A stretch of DNA of 42,467 nt from Flammeovirgaceae bacterium UBA2371 (GCA_002345965.1 DDTF01000057.1:66309-108775), one strand, 5' to 3'. Counted from the first letter of the stretch, positions 8,479 through 17,083 are shown. Notes: a model not told the origin generated them from the sequence alone. Program-made: numbers and translations.

Positions 8479-8886
8479 TTAGGGTTTTGGTTTGGCTGGC
8501 TTTTGCGCTTCCCGAGCCTTGATGACAGGCCACAAGTCGTAGGTAGGGTAAAACTCAGTGTTGAAGGCACCCCAGGCCCCTCGCTCGATGGACAGATTGA
8601 GGTTACGAAGTTCTCCGCCAGGTATTTTCACCGTTACAACCTGTCCAATGCCCATCATTACGTACCAGGAAATAACCCGGGCCGACTTTGGCGGAAACAT
8701 TTCACGAAACTTATTCTTGTCCTGTATTTTGCCCAGCGAATCCAGACTTTTGTCCTGCTGATGCTTTAAGAAAATAGTAATCATGACACTGTCTCCGGAC
8801 TCAGACCGCGTTGCCTGTCCCCTGGCATCAACAACCAACCCCGCTAACAGGATCACTATACAAGCAGACTTTATAAACGTTCTCAT
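8479..8886 (-). CDS. Small secreted protein of unknown function
   Basis: 135 residues from the ATG at 8886, chosen because it begins a clean signal peptide (MRTFIKSACIVILLAGLVV, cleavage near ARGQ). An in-frame ATG at 8919 would add 11 residues ahead of that signal and is less likely. The mature part starts with a beta-strand phrase SVMITIFLKHQQDKSLDSL. It continues with SWYVMMGIGQVVTVKIPGGELRNLNLSIERGAWGAF and ends TEFYPTYDLWPV plus a Lys/Pro tail. The strand-helix-strand rhythm suggests a small ferredoxin-like alpha/beta fold, similar in style to muconolactone isomerase-type proteins, but no catalytic residue can be named. It is likely periplasmic. The repeat array begins 50 bp beyond its stop codon. 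Confidence 0.72.
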   Translation of the reverse strand: MRTFIKSACIVILLAGLVVDARGQATRSESGDSVMITIFLKHQQDKSLDSLGKIQDKNKFREMFPPKSARVISWYVMMGIGQVVTVKIPGGELRNLNLSIERGAWGAFNTEFYPTYDLWPVIKAREAQKPAKPKP

Positions 8887-9017
8887 TGGATTGACTTTGG
8901 TGATGAGGTTAATGTACAATTAATTGCACTACGATTCAATGCAATGACTTACCACCCAGCCAGACCGCGGCATTCCAGATAAAAGTTTCTGCCTTTCCGA
9001 CATCCGCAGTTTATTCG

Positions 9018-9025
9018 TAAATTTG
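9018..9025 (+). promoter_or_regulatory. Promoter -7 element of the ACMSD-type gene
   Basis: TAAATTTG fits the Bacteroidota consensus TAnnTTTG exactly. It lies 19 bases before the ATG at 9045. A TTTCC at 8994-8998 is in a suitable place for a weak -33 element. Confidence 0.55.
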
Positions 9026-9044
9026 AGGATTGCCCTTTTTAGAA

Positions 9045-10055
9045 ATGCTTAAAATAGACGCTCACACGCACATCCTGCCCAAAAAATTGCCCCAATGGAG
9101 TGAGAAATTTGGGTATGGCGACTTCATCTACCTTCAGCATCATAAAAAAGGTGCCGCCAAGATGATGAAGGGCAATCAGTTTTTCAGAGAAATTCAGGAA
9201 AACTGTTGGGACGAAGAGCTAAGGATCAAAGAATACGAAGTCTTCAACACGCAGGTTCAGGTTGTTTGTACCATCCCGGTCATGTTCTCCTACTGGGCAA
9301 AGCCAACGGACTGTCTTTCTGTCTCCATTTATCTGAACGACCACATTGCCGAGGTGGTCCACCGCTATCCAAAAAATTATATTGGCCTGGGTACTATACC
9401 CATGCAGGATGCAGAGCTAGCCATCCAGGAGTTGGAGCGCTGCAAGAAAATAGGATTGAAAGGGATACAAATTGGCTCCAACATCAATGATGAGAACCTG
9501 AACGAAGAGCGTTTCTTTCCCATATTCGAAGCGTGTGAAAAACTGGGCATGGCCATTCTGGTACATCCATGGAACATGATGGGCATGAAACAAATGCAGC
9601 GCTATTGGCTACCCTGGTTGGTAGGCATGCCTGCAGAAACTTCCCGCGCCATGTGCTCCATGATCTTTGGTGGCATTTTTGAAAGACTTCCTAAACTGAG
9701 GGTGAACTTTGCCCATGCTGGCGGTTCGTTCATGTCTACCATCGGCCGGATAGAACACGGCTTTAATTGCAGGCCCGATTTGGTTGCCGTTGATAACAAT
9801 GTGAATCCCCGCAACTACCTGGGAAAGTTTTGGGTGGACAGCATTACCCACGATCCCATGATGCTGGAGTATGTGATCAAATTGCAGGGCACCAAAAAGA
9901 TCACTTTAGGTTCCGACTATCCTTTTCCACTTGGAGATTTGGAGATTGGCAAGTTTATTGAGGAAATGGATATCAGTCAGGAAAGCAAAGAAGACATATT
10001 CAGCAACTCTACCCTGGAATGGCTCAACCTGGATAAGGAACAGTTTATAATTTGA
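9045..10055 (+). CDS. 2-amino-3-carboxymuconate-6-semialdehyde decarboxylase (ACMSD), amidohydrolase family
   Basis: 336 residues from the ATG at 9045; a TTG at 9030 would add five residues and is less likely. It decarboxylates aminocarboxymuconate semialdehyde in the 3-hydroxyanthranilate branch of tryptophan/kynurenine degradation, steering flux away from quinolinate. All metal ligands of the family are at the family's positions: His7 and His9 (DAHTH), His174 (VHPWN), His224 (NFAHAGG) and Asp291 (GSDYPFPLG). Family blocks ENCWDEELRI, PVMFSYWAKP and YWLPWLVGMPAET are also present. Sequence similarity along the full length makes ACMSD more likely than a generic amidohydrolase. No other kynurenine pathway gene is visible here, so its partners must lie elsewhere. 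The next gene starts four bases after the stop. Confidence 0.93.
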   Translation: MLKIDAHTHILPKKLPQWSEKFGYGDFIYLQHHKKGAAKMMKGNQFFREIQENCWDEELRIKEYEVFNTQVQVVCTIPVMFSYWAKPTDCLSVSIYLNDHIAEVVHRYPKNYIGLGTIPMQDAELAIQELERCKKIGLKGIQIGSNINDENLNEERFFPIFEACEKLGMAILVHPWNMMGMKQMQRYWLPWLVGMPAETSRAMCSMIFGGIFERLPKLRVNFAHAGGSFMSTIGRIEHGFNCRPDLVAVDNNVNPRNYLGKFWVDSITHDPMMLEYVIKLQGTKKITLGSDYPFPLGDLEIGKFIEEMDISQESKEDIFSNSTLEWLNLDKEQFII

Positions 10056-10059
10056 TATT

Positions 10060-10689
10060 GTGAAAGCATTTATTCCATTGATTTTCATGCTGGCTTTTCA
10101 GTTTACCGGAATGGCTCAAACTCAGGAAGAAAAAGTGAGGGAGTTTGAGTTGCAGCGTCAGGCAGCAGAAAAGCGCAATTTCAGTGCGATGTTGGATTCC
10201 GCCATCGCTACATCACAAAAGGGAGATTACGTTTTGGCCGACACTCAATTTCGTGAGTTGCTGCGCATGGCCAAAAGCGTTCCCTCCGATTTGGTTTATC
10301 ATTTTGGCGAAAACTCTTACCATATCGGTAACTATAAACAAAGCGTAGATTGGCTCAACAAGTACATCCAATTGAAAGGAACTACAGGCCAGTTTTCAGA
10401 TGATGCGGTAGCGTGGTTGAAAAAAGCTGAAAGTGAACTTTTGAAAGAAAGGCAGATTCAGTCGCAGCAAGCCGGCCTGGTACTTTCAAAGGACTATGAT
10501 ATCGACTGCGGTCCTACCGGTAAAGTCACATGTCCTGTTTGCAAGGGCTCCACGGTAATTATCAAAAAAGGCTATATCAACGACACGTATAAAACCTGCC
10601 CTTATTGCAATAAGGTGGGCTACCTGGAATGTGCCGATTACAACCTTCTACTCAAAGGGCAGCTCGAGCCATCCCGCACAAACCCCTGA
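10060..10689 (+). CDS. Exported TPR-like protein with a C-terminal four-cysteine zinc-finger-like motif
   Basis: 209 residues from a GTG start; the GTG keeps a complete signal peptide (KAFIPLIFMLAFQF, cleavage near GMAQ). An ATG at 10087 would cut that signal. Residues ~25-140 are helical and TPR-like (GDYVLADTQFRELLRMA, YHIGNYKQSVDWLNKYIQ). From ~160 there is a DnaJ-like cysteine cluster: CGPTGKVTCPVCKGS and later CPYCNKVGYLEC, i.e. two CxxC pairs plus flanking Cys. In an exported protein this could bind zinc or form disulfides. I do not recognise a named family. It is only four bases from the ACMSD gene but has no obvious link to it. Confidence 0.75.
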   Translation: MKAFIPLIFMLAFQFTGMAQTQEEKVREFELQRQAAEKRNFSAMLDSAIATSQKGDYVLADTQFRELLRMAKSVPSDLVYHFGENSYHIGNYKQSVDWLNKYIQLKGTTGQFSDDAVAWLKKAESELLKERQIQSQQAGLVLSKDYDIDCGPTGKVTCPVCKGSTVIIKKGYINDTYKTCPYCNKVGYLECADYNLLLKGQLEPSRTNP

Positions 10690-10728
10690 TTAGCAATCCA
10701 CTGACGCATAATCAGTTAGATTGCCTAA
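10690..10728 (+). terminator. Possible terminator hairpin after the TPR/Cys4 gene
   Basis: TTAGCAATC (10690-10698) pairs with GATTGCCTAA (10719-10728) with a single bulged base. No T-run follows, so the role as a terminator is weak. Confidence 0.3.
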
Positions 10729-10743
10729 AATCCAATTTATCTG

Positions 10744-10751
10744 TAAATTTG
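10744..10751 (+). promoter_or_regulatory. Promoter -7 element of the trhO-mog-M23 genes
   Basis: TAAATTTG matches TAnnTTTG and sits 21 bases before the trhO ATG. A TTG at 10721, 20 bases further upstream, can serve as the -33 element. Confidence 0.55.
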
Positions 10752-10772
10752 CAGCAGCATTTTTTATGACCT

Positions 10773-11810
10773 ATGGCATTATATAACCGCATTGACAAGC
10801 GGATACTCAAAGACCGACTCAAGGAAATACCCTATAAAAGGACCACCCTTTCGTTCTATAAGTACCACTTTATAGAAGATCCTGCTGCTTTTCGCGACCA
10901 GCTGTACCTGGGATTGGAAAAGATGGAGGTATGGGGTAGAATCTATGTGGCCCATGAGGGAATCAACGCGCAAATCAGTGTTCCGGCCCAATATTTCAAC
11001 GATTTCCGCACCTATTTATACAGCATTCCCTTTTTGAATAATGTAAGGTTGAACATAGCCATTGAAGACGATGGCAAGTCCTTTTTCAAGCTTAAAATAC
11101 TGGTCAGAAAAAAAATTGTAGCCGATGGACTGAACGACAGCGCTTTCGATGTTACCAACTCCGGCCAGCACCTGGATGCACAGTCCTTCAACGCGATCAC
11201 TGAAGATCCGTCTACTATTATTGTAGACATGCGAAATCATTATGAAAGTGAAGTGGGGCATTTTAAAAGCGCCATCTGCCCTGATGTAGACACTTTCAGG
11301 GATTCACTTCCTGTAGTTGAGAAATTATTGGAAGACAAAAAAGACAAGAACGTAGTGATGTATTGCACCGGAGGCATACGATGCGAGAAAGCAAGTGCAT
11401 GGCTTAAGCACAGAGGCTTCCAGCATGTATATCAATTGAACGGAGGCATTATCGAATATGCCCGACAAGCCAAAGAACAAGGATTAGAGAATAAGTTCAT
11501 AGGGAAAAACTTTGTGTTTGACGAAAGATTGGGCGAGCGCATTTCCAACGACATCATCAGTGTGTGCCACCAATGCGGCAAAGCGTGTGATACACATACC
11601 AATTGCAAAAATGATGGATGCCATTTGTTGTTCATTCAGTGTGATGAATGTGCAACCGCCATGAACGGATGCTGTTCAGCAGAGTGCAAAGAAATCATTG
11701 CCTTACCTGAAGAGAAGCAAAAAGAAATCAGAGCCGGTATAAACAAAGGAAGGCAAGTGTTTAAAAAGGGCCGATCGAAAAAGATTATTTATAAATCCCA
11801 GACGCAATGA
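10773..11810 (+). CDS. trhO: tRNA uridine(34) hydroxylase, rhodanese-domain family (TrhO/YceA)
   Basis: 345 residues. The N-terminal UPF0176-type domain (~20-120) contains YVAHEGINAQISVP, a hallmark of the family. The rhodanese domain (~135-235) has the active-site loop CTGGIRCEKA, with Cys198 as the catalytic cysteine and Cys204 next to it. A C-terminal cysteine-rich tail (CHQCGKACDTHTNCKNDGC and CDECATAMNGCC) probably binds zinc. Characterised family members hydroxylate U34 of certain tRNAs using molecular oxygen. The ATG at 10773 is chosen over the out-of-frame ATG at 10766. The stop overlaps the mog start by four bases. Confidence 0.95.
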   Translation: MALYNRIDKRILKDRLKEIPYKRTTLSFYKYHFIEDPAAFRDQLYLGLEKMEVWGRIYVAHEGINAQISVPAQYFNDFRTYLYSIPFLNNVRLNIAIEDDGKSFFKLKILVRKKIVADGLNDSAFDVTNSGQHLDAQSFNAITEDPSTIIVDMRNHYESEVGHFKSAICPDVDTFRDSLPVVEKLLEDKKDKNVVMYCTGGIRCEKASAWLKHRGFQHVYQLNGGIIEYARQAKEQGLENKFIGKNFVFDERLGERISNDIISVCHQCGKACDTHTNCKNDGCHLLFIQCDECATAMNGCCSAECKEIIALPEEKQKEIRAGINKGRQVFKKGRSKKIIYKSQTQ

Positions 11811-12337
11811 TTGCTCGCATAGGTATCATTAACGTTTCGGACAGAGCCAGCAAAGGCATTTATGAAGACCTTCCTGGCAAAGCCATCGCAGAAACGTTGA
11901 GTGAGTACCTTGTAAGTGAGTGGGAAAAAGAATACGCCATCATTCCCGATGAGCAGGCGCTGATAGAACAAACGCTGATTGACATGGCCGACAACAAAGG
12001 GTGTTGTCTCATCGTTACTTCCGGAGGCACAGGGCCGGCAGAGCGCGATGTTACCCCGGAAGCCACCGAAGCGGTTTGCCACAAAATGATGCCGGGCTTT
12101 GGAGAGCTGATGCGAGCGGTGAGTTTGCACTACGTGCCCACCGCCATCCTGTCCCGACAAACGGCAGGCATCCGCAACAAGACATTGATCGTCAATCTCC
12201 CAGGGAAACCAAAAGCCATCCGCCAGTGTTTAGATGCCGTGTTCCCTGCGATACCTTACTGTATCGATTTACTGGAAGGTCCGTTTTTGGCCTGTAATGA
12301 AGAAATCATGAAACCATTCAGGCCCGCAAAAGTATAA
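11807..12337 (+). CDS. mog: Molybdopterin adenylyltransferase (MogA/MoaB family)
   Basis: 176 residues. The MPT-binding fold is evident: IGIINVSDRAS at the N-terminus, then the signature TSGGTGPAERDVTPEAT, and LIVNLPGKPKAIRQCLDAV. The enzyme activates molybdopterin with ATP to give the adenylylated intermediate used for metal insertion. It starts in an ATGA overlap with trhO. No other molybdenum cofactor gene is in the window. MogA-like single-domain length fits; assignment to MogA rather than MoaB is from the signature context and is less certain than the family call. Confidence 0.92.
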   Translation: MIARIGIINVSDRASKGIYEDLPGKAIAETLSEYLVSEWEKEYAIIPDEQALIEQTLIDMADNKGCCLIVTSGGTGPAERDVTPEATEAVCHKMMPGFGELMRAVSLHYVPTAILSRQTAGIRNKTLIVNLPGKPKAIRQCLDAVFPAIPYCIDLLEGPFLACNEEIMKPFRPAKV

Positions 12338-12344
12338 ATACACT

Positions 12345-13325
12345 ATGGCTAGAATAAAATATTATTACGACACCGAAACGTGTAAATACGAAAGAGTAAA
12401 GACCACCACGGGTGATATTATTCTTAATACGTTAGGCATTATGTCGCTGACGCTGATCATGGCCGTTGGTCTGCTTTTGCTGTACACCACTTATTTTGAA
12501 TCGCCCAAAGAGTTGTTGCTGAAAAATGAAGTGAAGGAGCTCGAGTATTATTATGAAAACCTGAGCAGAGAGGTACAACAACTCGATGAAATACTTGCTG
12601 AGATGGAGCAACGCGATGACAACATCTACAGGGCGGTGCTGGGCGCTGAGCCAATAGAATCCAGCATCAGAAATGCAGGAATCGGTGGAGTAGATCGCTA
12701 CCAGGACATCAAGAACAAAGAAATTGTCAATGAAGATATCATCGTAAGACTGAGTGAGCATGTAGACAAACTCAAAAGAAAAGTCTACATCGAATCCAAA
12801 TCGCAGGATGAGGTCGTTCAATTGGCGGTTAAAAAAGAACAACTGTTTTCTGCCATTCCTGCCATTCAACCGGTGTCGAATAAAGAACTTCTAAGGCTCT
12901 CATCGGGATTTGGTATGCGTTTCCATCCCATTTACAAAGTTAAAAAAATGCATCCCGGCATTGACTTCTCCGCGCCCATCGGTACACCTATCTATGCTAC
13001 TGCCGATGGTGTAGTAGATGTGTTGAATGTAAGTTTCAGTGGCTATGGTAAAACCGTAGAAGTAGATCATGGCTTTGGTTATAGAACGCGCTATGCACAC
13101 ATGCACGGCTTTGCGGTAAGTAAAGGACAAAAAGTGAAGCGCGGTGAATTAATTGGTTATGTGGGCAATACGGGTTTATCCACAGCCCCTCATTTGCACT
13201 ATGAGGTATTTATCAACAACCGCCATGTCAATCCGGTGCATTACTTCTTTAATGATCTCAATCCAGCCGAATACGAGAAGATTGTTGAACTGGCTTCGAT
13301 AGAAAATCAATCTTTGGGTATGTAA
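12345..13325 (+). CDS. Membrane-anchored M23 (LytM-type) peptidase with coiled coil
   Basis: 326 residues. A short cytoplasmic stretch (1-24) leads to one transmembrane segment (~27-48) and a coiled coil (~58-95). The M23 zinc peptidase domain spans ~180-305. Zinc ligands are intact: His203 and Asp207 (HPGIDFSAP), and the HLH motif with His283 and His285. A further His pair (AHMHG, ~252-254) is in the active site. An intact site suggests a true peptidoglycan endopeptidase rather than an EnvC-like activator. It starts seven bases after the mog stop. The Tyr-rich N-terminus (RIKYYYDTETCKYERV) is typical of Bacteroidota members. Confidence 0.92.
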   Translation: MARIKYYYDTETCKYERVKTTTGDIILNTLGIMSLTLIMAVGLLLLYTTYFESPKELLLKNEVKELEYYYENLSREVQQLDEILAEMEQRDDNIYRAVLGAEPIESSIRNAGIGGVDRYQDIKNKEIVNEDIIVRLSEHVDKLKRKVYIESKSQDEVVQLAVKKEQLFSAIPAIQPVSNKELLRLSSGFGMRFHPIYKVKKMHPGIDFSAPIGTPIYATADGVVDVLNVSFSGYGKTVEVDHGFGYRTRYAHMHGFAVSKGQKVKRGELIGYVGNTGLSTAPHLHYEVFINNRHVNPVHYFFNDLNPAEYEKIVELASIENQSLGM

Positions 13326-13401
13326 GCTCAATTCCAGCAGCGATTAACGTTAAATCTTTAATTACTGTTGAATTTTGCCTCACAATTCTGGAATTTACAA
13401 T

Positions 13402-14346
13402 ATGGTTCGTATTGTAATCATTCTGTTAACGATAGTTTTACCCATAGTAGCCTCCGGTCAGGGATGCAGCGATGCCGGATTTTGCACCATGGGCGCCATG
13501 AAGCCCGACCAACCCTTCAATAAAAAAGTGGAGTTCAAGCTGCGCTCCATGGAGTTGAGCTTTTACCGGGGCACCACCACCACCTCCCCGATCATCTATG
13601 TGGCCACCGCAGACTTAAATTTTAGTATTACGCCCAATACTTTTTTCCAGGTGAAACTCCCTTATCAGGCAGTGGAAGGAAATTTTGGCAACACCAGCGG
13701 CATGAGCGACATCTCATTAAGCGTGACGCAAACCTTAAAGTCGACCCACAAGTACGATGTTAATTTTACGGTAGGTACAAAAATCCCTTCCAACAAATCA
13801 GATATTTCTGATCCGACTAGAAATGACATTGACTTCCCCATGTATTATCAGACAAGTCTCGGCACCTACGATTTCATTACCGGGATATCCCTGAAGAGCA
13901 GAAATTGGTTATTTGCCACAGGGCTTCAACACCCCTTCAATCAAAATGAAAATACTTTTATATGGGACGAGTGGCGCGAACCTGTCTATCCTGATTTTAA
14001 CTATGTAAAAACTTATAACCAGTCTTTGCGCCTCAAAAGAGGAACCGATGTAATGCTGAGGGCCGAACGCAATTTCAGGTTCTCCCAGTATAACTTCTCT
14101 TTGGGTGCGCTGCCCATTTTCAGGATTACAAAAGATGAAATAGAAAGTCCGGTCACCGGCCTGCGCACAAAGCTGGAGGGCACTACGGGTATGGCCCTGT
14201 CCATCATCGGTACCTTTGGTTACAGCTTTAACGTACGTTCTGGCATCCGTTTACTCATGGGTTATAAACTTACCGACCGAGAGGTAAATCCGGACGGACT
14301 AACACGCAATATGGTCTCTACTGTCAGTTACTACTACCGGTTCTGA
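13402..14346 (+). CDS. Outer-membrane beta-barrel protein of unknown function
   Basis: 314 residues from the ATG at 13402, chosen because it opens directly into a signal peptide (MVRIVIILLTIVLPIVASG); the frame is open upstream to a TTG at 13375, which would precede the signal. The mature N-terminus has two cysteines (GCSDAGFC) that could form a disulfide; no lipobox precedes them. The rest alternates hydrophobic and polar residues in barrel style (FSITPNTFFQVKLPYQ, NFSLGALPIFRI, GYSFNVRSGIRLLMGYKL) and ends with YYYRF, the terminal aromatic typical of outer-membrane barrels. It resembles transporter-type barrels but I cannot place it in a named family. The CHAT gene begins one base after its stop, implying joint expression. 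Confidence 0.78.
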   Translation: MVRIVIILLTIVLPIVASGQGCSDAGFCTMGAMKPDQPFNKKVEFKLRSMELSFYRGTTTTSPIIYVATADLNFSITPNTFFQVKLPYQAVEGNFGNTSGMSDISLSVTQTLKSTHKYDVNFTVGTKIPSNKSDISDPTRNDIDFPMYYQTSLGTYDFITGISLKSRNWLFATGLQHPFNQNENTFIWDEWREPVYPDFNYVKTYNQSLRLKRGTDVMLRAERNFRFSQYNFSLGALPIFRITKDEIESPVTGLRTKLEGTTGMALSIIGTFGYSFNVRSGIRLLMGYKLTDREVNPDGLTRNMVSTVSYYYRF

Positions 14347-14347
14347 T

Positions 14348-17047
14348 ATGAAAAAATCAGCTGCTTGTTTTCTGTTGATGATGATTACTTCCGCGCTTTG
14401 GTCGCAAAGTGTTGAACAATTGGATTCGCTGCTGCTGGATTCCAACTATGATGAAGTAATCCGGATAACGGAAGGAAATCAGGCTGCCAATAACCTGCAG
14501 GGGATACAGATAGGTTGTAAAAGAGCACAGGCTTTTATCCGTTCCGGAAAATTGAATGACGCCCGCTCCCTGATCGATCAACTGTCGTTGACAATTGAGA
14601 ACCTGACAACAGATAAGGAATTTGCCTCCGCCATTCTCAGTTGCAACAAAGGAGCCTTGCATCTCAATGAAGGACGCAATGACCTTGCATTGGAATTCCT
14701 TCAAACTGCCATTGCGGATTTCGAACAATCGGGAAAGAGTGAAACACTGGAAGCCGCTGAGGCCATCGCTACCTTAGGTATCATTTATAATGTAACAGGA
14801 AAGACGCAGCAAGCCGAAGAACAAATGCTGAAGGCATTGTCGCTGCGAAAAGAATTGCTCCCTGCCAATCATGAGCTCATTGCCGCTACCTACAATGATC
14901 TTGGATTGGTGTACACCAATATCGATGCAGAAAAAGCCCTGGACTATTACGACAAAGCCCTTGAAGTCTATCAAAACCTGCACGAAGGAAATCATCCGAA
15001 AATAGCGATCGCCAATACCAACCTTGGGTTTATTTATCGCGAATTGGAGTTTTATGGCGATGCCGTCAATAGCCTGGAGACTGCCTTTGGCATCTGGGAA
15101 AAAATATACAGTCAACCACATCCTGCCAAGGCATTCGTGCTTTCCAATTTAGGTCAGACCTACATGAAAATGGGAGACACAAAAGCAGGAGAAGGATATT
15201 TTGACCGAGCGCTCAAAATGTATGAAGCCAGTTATGGCAAAAAACATCCCGATATCGCCACAACGCTTAATGCCATTGGCAACATCCAATTGTCGCAAAG
15301 GAAATACGATGAAGCCATACGTACTTACCAAAGGGCCATTCAAGCCAACGTGGCCGATTTTGATGTGGAAGATGTCACCGTCAATCCGAGCGGAGAGAAG
15401 TATTACAATGGCAATGTATTGTTGTACTCGATGTTATTCAAAGCAGAAGCCTACGAGGCAAAGTACTTTGGTGCCACCTTAAAATTTTCCGATCTGGAGT
15501 TAAGCATAGCCTCAATAAAAAAATGTGATGATTTGATCGAACGTTTAAGAAATCAAATCAGCAATGAAAGTGATAAGCTGGCACTGGGCGTAATTGCCAA
15601 CGAAGTCTATGCAGATGGCGTTCGCGTTGCACACACGTTGGCCATGAATGCATTCAAGAAAAAGGCGTACCAGGAGCTCACCTTTTATTTTGCCGAGAAA
15701 AGTAAAGCAGCGGTACTGCAAGACGCCATTTCTGATTCCAATGCCAAATCGTTTGCGGGCATTCCTCCCGAGCTTTTGGAGGAAGAGAAGTACCTGAAGG
15801 CGCTTGCAGCCTTCTGCAACCAGCAATTGGCACAAAAGCCCTCACCGGAAGAAGAGCAATCATTAAGGGACATTCTGTTCAAGGTAAATCGCGACTATGA
15901 AGCTTATGTGAAAAACCTCGAGAACAAATTCCCCGAGTATTTTAATTTGAAGTTCAATTCTGCTTCACCCTCTATTGCTCAAATCCAGGAAAAGCTAGAC
16001 GGTAAAACTGCGCTGCTCAGTTATTTTATTGATGAAAAGAACCATCAACTCTATACGTTTCTCATCTCCAAAAACAAATACAAAATCATTGACAATCCGC
16101 TACCGGCAGATTTTGACAAACTGATTACAGGATTTCGCAACAGTCTTTTTTACAGTGAGATTGAAACTTACACCACAACCGGAGCAACGTTGTCGGCAGC
16201 TATCATCCCCCGGCTTCCCGGCAACATAAGTCATTTGGTGATTATTCCCACCGGGCGTATGGGGGTTATTCCCTTTGAAGCCCTTTTTAGTCATTCGCCA
16301 AAAAACATTAAGGATTACACCCAACTTCCCTATTTAGTTAATAGTTATAGTATCAGTTATGAGTTCTCGGCAGGATTGATCTTGCAGAAAAACCGAACTG
16401 AGCCCAGCGGATCGCCCTCCATTCTGCTGTGCGCCCCCGTGGAATTTGATGCCGCCACCAACCTCAATACTTTGCCGGGTACGGAAGCGGAAGTGAATGA
16501 AATCGCCAACCTGTTTAGTTCGCGCAACCTCAAAAACGAAACGCTCTTAAAATCCCAGGCAGACGAAGAGCAAATCAAATCGGACGCCACCAAAAACTAT
16601 TGGTACCTCCATTTTGCAACACATGGAATTGTGGATGAACAAAATCCTGAGCTCTCCAGAATATTTTTAAGCAAGAGCGACAATGAAGATGGAAACCTGT
16701 ATTCGGGAGAGATTTATAACCTCCAGCTGAATGCAGAATTGGTGGCGTTATCAGCGTGCGAAACCGGCTTGGGAAAGCTGTCCAAAGGTGAGGGAGTAAT
16801 AGGACTTTCCCGAGCATTGGTGTACGCTGGAGCGCGCAGTATAATTGTGTCCTTTTGGAACGTTGCAGATGCCTCCACTTCACAACTTATGAGGTCATTT
16901 TATGACGATTTACTGACCCATCCATCGCAGGGTTTTTCAGCCTCATTAAGGGTGGCTAAGTTGCAGATGATCAAGCAAAAAAGTTATGCGGCTCCCTATT
17001 ACTGGGCGCCTTTCGTGGTATTGGGTTACCAGGGGGGTAAAAACTAA
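14348..17047 (+). CDS. Exported tetratricopeptide-repeat CHAT-domain protein (putative caspase-like cysteine protease)
   Basis: 899 residues. The signal peptide is MKKSAACFLLMMITSALWSQ. At least six TPR units fill ~45-345 (for example ALDYYDKALEVYQ, ALKMYEASYGKKHPDIATTLNAIG). A helical linker runs to ~580 and a C-terminal CHAT domain (clan CD peptidase fold) covers ~590-899. The catalytic pair is intact: His759 in FATHG and Cys804 in SACETG, followed by GVIGLSRALVYAGA and SFWNVADAST. CHAT proteins are caspase-like; TPRs usually choose the partner or substrate. A signal peptide places it in the periplasm or at the outer membrane rather than the cytosol. It is one base downstream of a barrel gene and ends just before a terminator. 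Protease activity and substrate are inferred. Confidence 0.92.
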   Translation: MKKSAACFLLMMITSALWSQSVEQLDSLLLDSNYDEVIRITEGNQAANNLQGIQIGCKRAQAFIRSGKLNDARSLIDQLSLTIENLTTDKEFASAILSCNKGALHLNEGRNDLALEFLQTAIADFEQSGKSETLEAAEAIATLGIIYNVTGKTQQAEEQMLKALSLRKELLPANHELIAATYNDLGLVYTNIDAEKALDYYDKALEVYQNLHEGNHPKIAIANTNLGFIYRELEFYGDAVNSLETAFGIWEKIYSQPHPAKAFVLSNLGQTYMKMGDTKAGEGYFDRALKMYEASYGKKHPDIATTLNAIGNIQLSQRKYDEAIRTYQRAIQANVADFDVEDVTVNPSGEKYYNGNVLLYSMLFKAEAYEAKYFGATLKFSDLELSIASIKKCDDLIERLRNQISNESDKLALGVIANEVYADGVRVAHTLAMNAFKKKAYQELTFYFAEKSKAAVLQDAISDSNAKSFAGIPPELLEEEKYLKALAAFCNQQLAQKPSPEEEQSLRDILFKVNRDYEAYVKNLENKFPEYFNLKFNSASPSIAQIQEKLDGKTALLSYFIDEKNHQLYTFLISKNKYKIIDNPLPADFDKLITGFRNSLFYSEIETYTTTGATLSAAIIPRLPGNISHLVIIPTGRMGVIPFEALFSHSPKNIKDYTQLPYLVNSYSISYEFSAGLILQKNRTEPSGSPSILLCAPVEFDAATNLNTLPGTEAEVNEIANLFSSRNLKNETLLKSQADEEQIKSDATKNYWYLHFATHGIVDEQNPELSRIFLSKSDNEDGNLYSGEIYNLQLNAELVALSACETGLGKLSKGEGVIGLSRALVYAGARSIIVSFWNVADASTSQLMRSFYDDLLTHPSQGFSASLRVAKLQMIKQKSYAAPYYWAPFVVLGYQGGKN

Positions 17048-17082
17048 AAAACCCCAAAATCAAGCAGATTTTGAGGTTTTTA
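17047..17082 (+). terminator. Rho-independent terminator after the CHAT gene
   Basis: AAAACCCCAAAATC pairs with GATTTTGAGGTTTT with one mismatch and a short loop (17062-17067). The stem ends in a T-run. Confidence 0.75.
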
Positions 17083-17083
17083 A

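Noticed and set aside
8303..8533. A minus-strand reading frame across the repeats giving heptads such as TQEQSR
   Set aside because: The period of 21 makes every frame repetitive; stop codons break all frames and the frame overlaps the secreted-protein gene. Noncoding is more likely.
12432..12869. A 145-codon minus-strand frame
   Set aside because: It is antisense to the M23 peptidase gene and has no recognisable features.
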